Shown here piece by piece: positions 28,454-39,771 of a stretch of DNA of 64,000 bases. The stretch lies in the NCBI GenBank assembly GCA_038087015.1, contig JASBNA010000034.1, positions 124,001-188,000 of the forward strand, read 5' to 3'. Source of the stretch: Cerrena zonata (taxonomy: Eukaryota > Basidiomycota > Agaricomycetes > Polyporales > Cerrenaceae). The translations under genes were made by a program, and so were the position numbers. Each line of letters starts with the position of its first letter. The first letter of the stretch is position 1. Below the pieces are notes generated by a model, which had not been told where the DNA came from, did not search any database, and saw only the letters and a program-made list of their open reading frames with translations.

Positions 28454-29461
28454 GTCGAGGCCAACATACTTACTCAGTTCAATATCGCCGATACACTCCT
28501 TCGTATCTCGCTCATACCCAAATGATATAATAACACACGCTGTGTACCCAGGCTACGGACTCTTGCGCTTTCTACACACCAAGAGTTCATGACGAATCTT
28601 CTCCAGAAACTGGTTTGAAGTGTTCCTTCTCTGTCGAAGCTCAGCCCATGCATGCCTTCGGATCAGTGGATGGCTGATTGAGGCGATGGCTTGAGGAGAG
28701 GTTGACAGAAAGTATTTTAGTCCAAACTACTTTCAGGCTTCAGTTTACGTGCGGAGTGGCGGGTAAAATGGACGATAATGATCTTAAGGGTCGTTGATCA
28801 GTCCACTTTCGATACCAAGGGCTGTTTTTGACGGTAGACCACAGCATCATGTTCTAGCGATGACATTTCATCGATCAGACCAATGCGAGGTTGATCGCCC
28901 TTTAAGATGAGCCCTTGATAGACTGAATGGAGATAGAATGTACATCATTCAAATTTGCAAGGCGTACGATTGCAACACGGGTGTTGATCTAACCTTTTTT
29001 CAATATTCGTTTATGTATATGAGCAATTGAAACCACCATGACATGCGTTTCGACCAACGAGAGGAAAAGGCTGAATGATGCCGAGACTTCGAAGCGTTGT
29101 AGAAGCGCATTTGAAGGTGAATGGGGTTGTTTACATCTTACGAATTCGTATAATCAGGTCATACATTGCAATAATCATTAGCTAGTTTCTGGCGATGGTT
29201 CGCATTAGATCGTACCTGTAGCGTAAAACAACTCAAATACAATTTTCGAATCATCGAAAAAGCCCAAACCCCAATCAGAACATTCAGGGTAAACCGTTTT
29301 CTGTTCGTCAATATTCGAACCAATGACCCTGCATATAAACAGGTCAGCAGCGAGCGGTGACTTACTGTATCACATATCCGATATATCAGCCTTCACAATC
29401 TACAAACGTAAAATGTTCAAATGTTCCGCACTCAACGCTCAACACAAAACGCGAAAGAGGA
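28454..29461. other. Intergenic, no supported gene
   Basis: AT-rich spacer between copy A and the end of the SANT gene. No coding or repeat structure recognised. Confidence 0.4.
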
Positions 29462-30595
29462 TTATGATTTTCCAACATCAACACCAAACCTCTTTAACTT
29501 TTCATAATACTTCTGAACCCTGCTCGCGACCTGTCTCGCTGTTCTCCTCCCATTCATCGCCTTCGAGATCTTCGCCCACCTACACAAGTAAAAACAGAAA
29601 ATGATCAGAATCCTCGAAGAATATGATATGATATGATAGAAATGGATAAAACCCTGACCTATTCTTCTCCCCATCAGGTATCTCCTCCAACAACCGTTCG
29701 AGAAGATGTTGTTCGGAAATAGACCACGCTTGTTTGTATGTCTCAGGGCGAGGTTTGCCTTTCTTGTCTGTCAAAACTTCTTTTGATGGTGCGTCGTCGT
29801 CATTTTCCTCCTGGTCTTCGTTTTCCTCTGGCTCAAGAACGGGCTGTTTAGTCTTTGCTCGACTAGAACGAGAACTCGAGGCGATAGCCGAGGCTTTCCT
29901 TGTTGGCTGTCGTTGACGTCCCGCCTTCGTATATGTAGGAGGTTCCTCCGGTGTAGGCCAAGACTTCCCACCAACAGCTTTTCCAGCGTACGATGGACCG
30001 TCAACATCACCAGCATCCACATCAGAAAGTTCATCCACAGCCCCAGGGACCTGCACCCCTTTACCCTTCCCTTTCCCAGCACCCACGCTCCCATTTCCCC
30101 AAATATCCACCTCCGCACTCTCATCGGCCTGATCCATCCTAATATAAACCCCATCCGTAGGTTTTCTCAGCCCCAAGCCACCAAACAGGGACCCACCACC
30201 GTTGATTCGCCTTTTCTTAAGATCCCGAATCTTCTCGCGTTCTTGTAGCTTTCTCACCTCTTCTGGATCAGGTGGTTCTTCTTCGGAATCTGATGAGAGG
30301 ATGGGGAGGGAGGCGATGGCTGGGTCGATGATGAGCCGTTTTTGGTCGCGGACGTATTGTTGGAGAGGAGTAGGGGTGCTGAGTGGGAGTTCTGGGGGGA
30401 TGCTACGTTGTGCGTAGGCTTGGCGGGAGGTGGAGGCAAGGGCTTTGAATGGGGCTGGATCTAGATAATGGTGGTTAATTGTAGCTAGTTATGGAGTTCG
30501 GAGAGACCAGAGAGAAATTATAATGCAACGAGTATTCCGGTTTTGAGAAATAATTGGAGATCACGAAGAACGTTGTGGTCATTCGAAACAGTCAT
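29462..30595 (-). CDS. SANT/Myb-domain protein resembling the ZZZ3 SANT region
   Basis: The main exons are 29659-30460 and 29462-29579, joined by an intron with an AG|gtcagg donor. The C-terminus encodes a SANT/Myb domain: YKQAWSISEQHLLERLLEEIPDGEKNR, then WAKISKAMNGRRTARQVASRVQKYYEKL. The RTARQVASRVQKY helix is very close to the animal ZZZ3 pattern. The middle is Lys/Gly- and acid-rich with a TKKPV-like linker. The probable first exon starts with ATG at 30595 (about 22 codons ending KTGIL), but its junction to 30460 is out of phase by one with the visible donor, so the N-terminus is unresolved. A nuclear DNA- or histone-binding role is inferred. Confidence 0.7.
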
Positions 30596-30668
30596 AGGAA
30601 GCGTAAGATGGGCATTAAATTTCATAAGACCCTAAGATGGTGATCACTCGACATGATTTGATCTTTGG

Positions 30669-31197
30669 TCATGAACTAGAGAACAAAGGTTCAAAGCTCG
30701 TCCTCCCCACCAACATTATGTACGAGAGAACCATGATAGATGATCTCCGATCCATGTATGACCACACCGCCTCACAGGGAGCAATTACGACGTCGATCAC
30801 AACCAGCAAGACAACATGGACGCGTACCTTGACCTGCCAAGAGTGACCAGTCGAAGTCGTCTGGAAGACCAGCAGTTATGGCATCAGCATTGTCACTGAG
30901 TTTGGATGTTGAGGCATTGAGCTTTACGTGCACCAGTTCAGCGGGTAGCGTGCACTTCAATCGAGCAACGGGACATACCTGATCGACGAAATGGGGACTC
31001 AGTTCTACGTCGGCGGGTTGTGAGGAAATCTCATTCCGTAGCTCTTTAAGGTGGTCTATGTCGGACAATGTGTCGGCAAGCAAGGCCTTCTGTGACTGGA
31101 TAAAAGCCGATAACGCGTCCAGGCTGCTGAAACATTTAGTTTTCATTCTGGTTAGTTGTGGTTGCTATACATACGTTTTGGCACGCCTTTCTTCCAT
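30669..31197 (-). CDS. Small hypothetical protein upstream of the SANT gene
   Basis: Exon 1 (31175-31197, MEERRAKT) joins through a GT-AG intron to exon 2 (30828-31126), which is coding in character: helical start LDALSAFIQSQKALLADTLSDIDHLKELRNEI, then a LPAELVHVKL strand and PDDFDWSLLAGQ. The last exon is ambiguous: one 57-bp intron gives a stop at 30669, a longer one gives a stop near 30622. It reads in the same direction as the SANT gene, ending just before that gene's start. No domain recognised. Confidence 0.45.
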
Positions 31198-32341
31198 TGT
31201 ATTCCTGACATTGACAATGAACTGTGAAAAATGCAGCAGCGAGGAGCGAGGAGCTTGAAGGTAGGACGAGGAGCTCGTTTGAGACAACAATGAACTTTGC
31301 GATCAGCCCAAATATTTTCAGCCACCGACGGTCCCCATACCCGGAGGAAGTTAGACGCCTGCCTTCAGTCTCTGACCACCATGTACGACCAAGCTACCTG
31401 GTACTTCCTGGTCCATTTAGAATTCAATATTCAATGCCTACACTCACTGTCGGTCGGAAATCATGCCAACTTTCTAGGTTTAATGTCTTCGAACTTCTAG
31501 CTGATCCAGAAGGTCGTTGCTTGACGTACATCAGGCCTGCTGACATCGCCTTCGTTCACATTATTCGCAGTGCTATGAATGCACAGAGTGGCTGTTGCTC
31601 TAGCCTTTCAATACTAAGTACATCCGACCATACAGGTCAATCATACGGGCTGGCCTAGAATGGTATCATAGAACTTCTTCGGATGCTCGTAGGCTCAACA
31701 GCACAGCCCGGTATGGAATTCCATTCCTAACGAACTCTCATCATTTTGTCCAGGATCCAACCGTGATTATCAAAGCATACCATTATCGAGGTCAGGACAT
31801 CGATGCAGACACCCCATCAGTGTCTAATATGCATATTCTATGACAGAATAGACAGATCTACAACTTGTATGTGGAGATCGTTCACAGGTTCAGGTTCGTA
31901 TATCGTAGCATGGCAAGCCACCAATTCATATATTGACTCTCCGTATAGAGATTCAGGTACAGTAAAGCGCAAATGGCTCTTTCCCCGATGTTCGCTCTGA
32001 TACGTGATACAACATGAACGTAATCTGCTTCAGGGCTCTTTCCGATGTTCTTATTCGACACATGCAGCTACAGCTACAGACTTCCGTAAAGATACCCCTT
32101 CTCCACCATCAACTATGCTATGATATCGATCACAATACAATTCTGCTTATACGGCTTATCGTCTACAATCCGACAGTCTAGACATACAGGGATCTAGGGT
32201 TCATCAAACTCTCCTTGACACCGCCGCGCTTCGGCTAACAAGATCTATTGAAGGCAAGGTGATATGCGATGATACCTGGCAATACTTAAGATACATCTCG
32301 TTATCCCTCTTTCTTCCGAAGTAAGGCTCACTTGCTCAAGC
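31198..32341. other. Spacer upstream of DUF6534 copy B, related to other array spacers
   Basis: Non-coding. It contains stretches that reappear upstream of copy C: a CAGCCACCGA block (about 31319 and 34549), a GTTCAGGTTCG block (about 31889 and 35220), and a CCG-GCTTCGGC-CAACAA block just before each gene. This indicates that spacer and gene duplicated together. Confidence 0.5.
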
Positions 32342-34298
32342 ATGGAGGCGTTTCCATCGGTTACAGACCTGGTGGGTGGGTTCATCGAGGGAATAGGTAT
32401 CTCGAATATGTGAGTGAAAACGTAGACATTCACGAGCAAGACTAACTTCCTCCGGATTCCAGATTATTTGGTATTTCAATCGCTCAGGCATATGTGTACA
32501 TGCAGAACTGGGAGCGGGACCCGAAGTGGATGAAATGGCTAGCTGTATCGGTAATGTACGCAGCTATGTATTTTTGTTTATAGTGAATGCATGTTTAATG
32601 TTTCTGTAGGCTGTTGGAAACAATGAATACGGTATTTGTGCAGCGACAACAATATTTCTACTCGGTTCTTGCTATCAGCGATCCTTTTTTGTTGGTCGAG
32701 ATTGACTGGTGAGTTTATTGGTGGTAATAAGCCTATAACTTCGCTAACACTAGTGGGTTCATGTAGGAGTATCCCGGTATGTGATGATTTCAGATATTTC
32801 TTGTTTGACTGCTGAATCAATTTGACTTCAGGCTGCATTAATTTTCGAGGTATGTATAACCCGAACAATACTCGATATTGAACTCAACATCTTTCATAGG
32901 TCGTCTCAGAGATCGTCGTACAAAGGTATGGTCATTTTTGACTTGCATAAATAATGTCTAAGTGACATCTTGTCACCTGAAGTTTCTATGTGCACCGGAT
33001 GTGGATCTGTAAGTCTACATTCCAATATTCTTACATGTCTCTTACCCGTGGCAAATAGTCAGCAGAAACATCGCTTTAACCACAGGAACGGTAATACTTG
33101 TATCTTATGTCAAGCAATACACTTCCTGAGCCTTTCGTAGAGTATTCTCCTGCTTTGTCGATATGGTTTCTACATAAGTACGTGTCTAATTGTCATATTG
33201 GAAACTTGTCAATAACCCAGCTTTGACAGATTGTATTGTCGACACGTACGCTACTGCACTCCCATGAAAGAGAATACGAAATCTAATACTTGGGATCTTT
33301 TTAGAATCAAGTATAAGACATGGCCAGAGCTACATGCAGCGATGGGGTTCAAGGTACACTCCTTTTCTACTGCTCGTCCTGATGATCATCACTGAGGATG
33401 CATTTACAGCCTTCTTTCATCGCTACTGCGTCCGTTATCATCTTTACGGATACGGTGATCGCAAGTACCATGGCCTTCTACCTGTATCGCAAGAAATCCT
33501 CAATCAGAAAGTACGTCTCTCTTATTGACATAATATATTTCGACGTTAACAATTTATTGTATAGGACACGGGGTATCATGACCTGGTTGATGGTCTATTT
33601 TGTCAACACTGGTGCTATTTTGGTGTTAGTCAATGTATCCTTTCGCTTTATGTGTCTCTTCTCATTGCTTTTTCACCGAAATAGAGCTCTCTCTACGACG
33701 AGTCTCATCACCGTAAGTCTATTGTTTTGCTTTGGATTGGATACCGATTGATGGATCTATACAGTTTCTCGTCACGCCGAATAGTTTACTATTTGGTGCC
33801 ACAATACTGTTGTACGCTAGAGGTACGCAAAATACCTAAATATCTCTCGTTCTCAAACCTAAATTGTTTCTCTAGCTCTAGCAAATGCACTATTCGGAGC
33901 GTAAGTTGATACCCCTATGAGCACTACCTTCGTCTTGACGGCTCCCCAATACCTAGACTGAACGCCCGACTGCTTCTTCGCACCAAGCGAAATGAAACAG
34001 TCACATTTGGCGGTACCTCCATCTCCGGGAACATAGGATCCTACCCTCATGAATTACAAAAGGTGTGTCTGCGTGTTTTTCCGTCAGACGATTACATGTT
34101 GATACTGCAATAGGTGCAAGTTCGTGTTGAACATGATACTATGGTGATAGGGCATCCCAATGTGCGTTATCGTCCTTTTCAAAGCGTGCTTAAGTCACTC
34201 AATGAACATGATGTATGCGATTATAGGAAAGTGTCGCTGGATCAGATACGGCTTTCAAGTCCTCCCAATCACTTAACTCCGGTCAGGCTAAGGTATAG
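32342..34298 (+). CDS. DUF6534-type multi-pass membrane protein, copy B
   Basis: Nineteen exons, all GT-AG: 32342-32409, 32463-32555, 32610-32708, 32767-32776, 32832-32849, 32900-32925, 32983-33008, 33059-33090, 33141-33177, 33230-33245, 33305-33353, 33410-33510, 33565-33624, 33685-33712, 33765-33822, 33876-33900, 33957-34062, 34114-34161, 34227-34298. Total 972 nt, 323 aa, ending TAG. About seven hydrophobic helices: one near residues 15-37 (GISNILFGISIAQAYVY) and the last three forming the DUF6534-like region (FTDTVIASTMAFYLYRK, WLMVYFVNTGAILV, SLLFGATILLYARALANALFGALNAR). A hydrophilic Ser/Thr-rich tail follows. Function of the family is unknown; plasma or internal membrane location inferred. 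Confidence 0.85.
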
Positions 34299-35773
34299 AG
34301 TGGCAAATAGCTGGTCTGATACGAGCGTTGAGTGGGACCTTCGTAGCTGATTCAAAACTTCTCCATTCCGTAGAGCTGTAATAGTATATGTATTATCATT
34401 CTCGACTCTCCGCTTGACATTTGTAGCGTTAATATTATTCCTTACATTTGGGATACCAAAAGGCTCCTTTGTGGAGGATGGCGCGCACTATCATGGAGAC
34501 TCAAATTGTACGTGTGGGGCAAACATAGCCAGTTGATCCAAACGCTTTCAGCCACCGATAACCGTACCGGGCGCTTTCAACATGATACAGCCCTTGACAG
34601 TAACCACCACAGCCTCGTCAGAGTCTTACCTATGTATTCAGAAGTTACCATTTCTACTGAGCTGGCACATAATTTTCAATTGTGCTCGTGTGTGTCATCT
34701 CTGACCGGCTTCTGAATTGAACAACGGCTTGACACCGCCAACACCTTTCGGCTGTCGCCCAAACTTTATGTACGTGGTAGAGAACTGTGGCCCGGGCGCG
34801 ATCCCTTGACAACCTTCCTATGCCACAGATCCCTTCCGGCTTTCAATATAATGTCGTTAGTTAAACACATTCTGCTCCGTTGTTTAGACAAGCATTTGGG
34901 ACATCGCCTCTCAATGACACCGACAGACCGTGCCATGCAATGGGCTAGTGCAGAGAAGTTGGTGCTTCGAGATTTCTAATGTTCTATCTGCAAAGCCTGA
35001 TATACCCAGAAAGTATAGGTTCTTGGACAGCGCAGCCTGATGAGAGGTTCCATTCGACAACCCTTCCCAATCATTAGATTCAGGGTTTCGCATCAGTCTC
35101 TTTGCTTAGCAAATTATTCGTGATGAAAACGGTATTCTTGAACGGGGTGTCAGGGTAAGCAATCTATCGATGCGAATACGTATATTGCATGACAGATGAT
35201 ATAGATTGTCAACATGGGATGTTCAGGTTCGCGCGTCATGGGAAAGCAGCCACTAACTTTATACACCGGTTTTTCATATGGAAGCTCAGGCACGGTCTGA
35301 ATAGGCTTTCTCTGCGCTCTTGATTATACGGACCCACCAATATTCAAGCTTCTTGAATCTTATTGTAGCTCCCGAGAGGGCGGTAGGCGAGGGATTTAAC
35401 GTACCCAACCCCTTATACCGTACACTCTGGTAGTAAGGCGCCATAGCTCAATCGGTGTTGCCACCATCTTCTGGTCCGACTACGAGGCTAGTAATCTGCC
35501 TTCCGACAATCTAGTATTCCTTGGATCAGCGGGCTCAGGGATTATCAGAACATGTTTGACATCGCCGTGCTTCGGCCAACAAACACCGCTCGGAATTAAC
35601 ATCCTCATCTATAGAACTTAACTATAAAAAATACAAATGGAAATCCTTGACGTCGATCATAGATTTGGTTCCTTGATCATAGTCATTGTGAGACTGGTTA
35701 ATATCTGGGAATCTTACTCAAAGTAGACCCCATTGCCACCTCAACCTTGTGAGGTAAGGACCCACACTCAAAC
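34299..35773. other. Spacer between copies B and C, part of the duplicated unit
   Basis: Non-coding. Positions 34706-34725 are identical over 20 nt to 38851-38870, and TTTAGACAAGCATTTGG (about 34883) recurs at 39001, in the same order. Parts also match the spacer upstream of copy B. Confidence 0.5.
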
Positions 35774-37775
35774 ATGGCAGCACTTCCGTCCATTCCAGAC
35801 CTGGTTGGAGGCTTTATCGAAGGAATAGGGATATCAAATATGTGAGTGGAGCCGGCATTCATGGGTTCGCAGGTACACTACTGACCTCATTTAATGTCTA
35901 GATTATTTGGAATATCAATTGCTCAGGCATATGTGTACATGCAGAATTGGGAACGGGATCCGGGGTGGATGAAATGTTTGGCTATATCAGTTGTGTACGT
36001 GACTGCCTCTCTTTGTTCAAAGCATCATTTTAAGCTTGTGTTAGATTGCTTGAGACAGGAAACACGGTATTTGTGCAACGACAACAGTACTTTTACTCGG
36101 TGCTCGCCATTAGTAACCCTTTCCTTTTGGCAAAGATTGATTGGTGAGCCCATTCGTGATCGTACCGGTATCTCTCACTAACTTCTGCATGCATGTAGGA
36201 GTATTCCGGTACGTGATGGCGTATCTTGTCATTTGATTGCTGAGAGATTCAACATATCCTTTTAGGTCGCCTTGATCTTTGAAGTACGTACAACTAGGAG
36301 CGATATTTGATGATGCGCTCAACGTATGTATCCGTTTTCTTTTGGCAGATCGTCTCCGAGGTTCTTGTCCAAGGGTATAAGTCTTCATCACTTCGATAAC
36401 AATATCTAATGAATATCTTTTATTTCAAGTTTCTACGTTCATCGAATGTGGATCTGTGAGTCTATTTCTCGAAACATCTGTATGTTACTAATAAGAGATG
36501 AATAGTTAGCAAGAATTTCGTCTTGACTATCGGGACGGTAACTCGTACATTCCCCTTATGCACGACACATTTCTTAGATTTTTATGTTTAGAGCATTCTC
36601 CTGCTTTGTCGATATGGCTTTTACATAAGTATGTGTATATTCATGATTAATTCACGATTAGCCCAAGACTCATAAACAGCTAACATTTTCTAGATTGCAT
36701 CATTGGCACGTACGTCGTATCCAGTCACTATGAAGAAAGCAAAAATCCTTATTTCTATACTCGTGCAGAGTGAGATACAAGACATGGCCGGAATTGAGAG
36801 CGGCGAAAGGCTTCAGGGTATTCTCATCCCTACGCTATCTCTGCCATCGTATAAGTATACTAACACATTTGTAGCCGTCCTTCATTTCCACCGGGGTCGT
36901 TATCATATTCACCGATCTCGTCATCGCTAGCACTATGGCCTTCTACTTGTACCGCAAACAGTCTCAAATCAGGAAGTACGCTACCAAACATATCACCCCA
37001 CGTTTCGATAATGACAATGACCTACAGGACTCGAGGTATCATGACCTGGCTAATTCTGTATTTCGTCAACACAGGAGCTATTCTTGCGTCAGTGAATCAT
37101 ATTTTCGTTCTTCGCCCATTCTTAACCAACGCTTGACGAGGATAGAGCACTTTCTCTGACCAGTCTGATTACCGTACGTCTCCTCATTACATTGTCGAAT
37201 TGGTCATTATTGTTCTAAGTTCTCTGATTAGTTTTTCGCCGCACCAAACAGTTTGCTATTCTGTGCGACTATACTGTTATATGACAGAGGTACGTAAAGG
37301 GGATGATATTCCTCATATTCAAAGGGGCTAAATATTTTTTGTGTATAGCTCTGGCAAACGCACTTTTCGGGGCGTAAGTTGATATATCTACGAGCATTAC
37401 TTTCGTCTTGACTGCCTCCTACAATCTAGGTTGAATGCCAGACTACTCCTGCGGACGAAACGAAACGAAACAGTCACGTTTGGCGGTACATCTCTCTCAG
37501 GAAATGCTGGAATACATTCTCATGAGTTACACAAGGTATGTGTGCTGCTATTTTCTCTGACCCAGAATATGACATTGACATTGGAGTAGGTTCAAGTTCA
37601 CGTTGAACATGATACTCTGGTGATAAATGATCAAAGTGTACGTGATATTTGCGATATACATAACACTCAAACTCCTGATATAATATAATATCTGGGATTT
37701 CAGGCTAGTCTCACTGGCTCAGACACAGTTCTCAAGTCTACTCAGTCACTAAATTCTAGTCACGTCAAGGAGTAG
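35774..37775 (+). CDS. DUF6534-type multi-pass membrane protein, copy C
   Basis: Nineteen exons with exactly the same lengths as copy B: 35774-35841, 35902-35994, 36045-36143, 36199-36208, 36266-36283, 36349-36374, 36430-36455, 36506-36537, 36592-36628, 36694-36709, 36769-36817, 36875-36975, 37028-37087, 37146-37173, 37232-37289, 37349-37373, 37430-37535, 37590-37637, 37704-37775. Total 972 nt, 323 aa. All donors are GT. Helix pattern and motifs as in copy B, with TDLVIASTMAFYLYRKQ and YFVNTGAIL. Close in sequence to B and D, so a recent duplicate. Confidence 0.87.
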
Positions 37776-37872
37776 AACTGAAACTCCTAATCTACAGCAC
37801 GTATACTAGAAAAGACTGGCTGGATATGCTGTACAGTACAAAGGTACATGAAACCTCGTATATTTATTATAG

Positions 37873-38421
37873 TTACAAAACACCGGCAGTCCGCTTGAGG
37901 CCAACTATTCCAAAACCTTGAACTGTCGTTGTCCTTCCCACCAAATCTTGATACTGCTCAAATACGGTCGAGAGTGCCGCAAAGATATCTCTGCGACGCT
38001 TGGTGTGTTCTTCTGTTAAGCTCTCTTCAAGTCCAGATTCTGATCCTCTTAGGCGAAGAAAGTCATAATTTCCGACTACAAGTCGCTCTATATATGCGAA
38101 CCGTTAGTACCCAAACAAGGCTTTATAAAATGCCTTAGGGAAGGGTGCTTGCGACTTTCTCTCATTCCGAAGCTGTCTTTTGATGCTCTGTAGCCTCCTG
38201 CGGTCGTAGAATTTGTCTATGCCACTTAGTAAAGCTTCTCCAAAAGCCTGGATAGCCTTCCCAGACAATGATCCTAATCCAAGAATGGTACTTCGACTGG
38301 ACACGGTACTCATCGTGAAAGAACATTTGTCTGCCTCGTCTTCGACTCGGTTGAAAGCAATATCTGGGGGAAGATCGTGAAGGGCCATATTGAAAGGAAG
38401 GGTCAAAGACTGGGAGGTCAC
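37873..38421 (-). CDS. Hypothetical protein between copies C and D, exon junction unresolved
   Basis: Two coding-like blocks on the minus strand. Block one (38421 down to about 38108) starts with ATG and reads LPFNMALHDLPPDIAF, then a Gly/Ser stretch and a very basic helix (YDRRRLQSIKRQLRNERK). Block two (about 38085 down to 37873) reads YDFLRLRGSESGLEESLTEEH... and ends GLKRTAGVL then TAA. A TACTAAC branch-like site lies near 38105 before an AG, so an intron separates them, but the obvious donors do not restore phase. It ends tail to tail with copy C. No family recognised; it may be decayed. Confidence 0.4.
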
Positions 38422-39771
38422 CGTATATTTGCGCGGGTATATGTAGGCTACTAGGTAGTTGGCAGTAGGGCGCGGCAGATCACAGCCACCTCTCTAATAA
38501 CGAAGAACAATGTACTCGGGGGTGGAGTCCGAAATATACCTACCTACCCAGCCACCTCCGCTACTTTTTAATTCCTTCTGAGCCAACAACAACCAGTAGG
38601 GCAGGCATTGAGGCGGAGAAGATGAATTAAATTCCGTCAATATACACCGTAAACGATTAGACCAGGAGGAGGATGAAGGAAGAGGCGCCGGTTTTCGAAC
38701 ATTTTTACCGCCGTGACACGTACGACAATTTTCGACAAAGGCTCTTTACAGGAACTATCGCAAGGTGTCTATGTACACAGAACCAACACTTGGTTGCAAC
38801 TTATATTGCGCATTATCTTCAACAGTGTTCGTGTGCGTCATCTTCGCGACCGGCTTCTGAATTGAACAACAGCCTGTCTCCCAGGCCGAACCTCATGTAC
38901 GTCACGGCGGTTGAAACCTATTGTGCGACCCCATGCCAACCTTTCTGGACTACATACAGATTCTCGAAATGCCGTTGGTCAATAACTATCCATTCCGTCG
39001 TTTAGACAAGCATTTGGCGCTTATCCAAATAATCTACCGACGAGCGACTGTCACTGTGCTGCTGCAACCTGTCACAATGTCAGAAGTAAGGACAACCTAA
39101 TAGCCATCTTTACATGAGATATTGTGAGCCCAGATAGTATTCAACCTTGGACACGTTATCCTCGTGACAACTCAGCGACTTGACTATAAGCCCCTGCTAG
39201 ATGCCAAGATTACTTGCTCGGGATGATAGGTCGTGTCGCAACGAACGCTAAGGTGCGTTGGTGTATTCATCTAATAGCAGCCGTATATTCAATTCCGGAA
39301 TCGAACCTGAAAACTCAGACCCATAATAGGATCTTAATGGATTCTTAGCTCTCAGGTCAAGAGTGGAGAATCGAACAAGGGCCACATTTCATCGATGACA
39401 ATATGTGCTGAAAGGATCCTTGTTTCCACGCCTGTCGTGTGGCTACGTTCTTATTTCAACGCCGCTGTCTCTTGAATAGCCGAAATATATATAAACCGCC
39501 TCCTCTAACTTAGGTACTAAGTCAATAACTGTTTCGTATCCAAAGAACTTGAGTTTGTCAAACCATAATCTTGATACTGATGTGTTAGCTACATCTCACT
39601 GAACTTTTTCTGACACTGTAATGATGAAAGCGATGATTATTTCATCACACTCCGGCACCTAAACGTTAGCCCGTGTGTGCTTCATCACAAGCTATCGGTA
39701 CTTAAGGTGTCCCCACTTTTCGTACGTCCTAGACTCACTTTCAACTAGCGCGACAAAACTCTTACTCGATC
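38422..39771. other. Spacer upstream of copy D, part of the duplicated unit
   Basis: Non-coding. It shares the 20-nt block at 38851-38870 and the TTTAGACAAGCATTTGG block at 39001 with the spacer upstream of copy C. Confidence 0.45.

Noticed and set aside
35436..35510. tRNA-like start (GGCGCCATAGCTCAAT)
   Set aside because: No matching acceptor stem, anticodon arm or T-loop can be folded.
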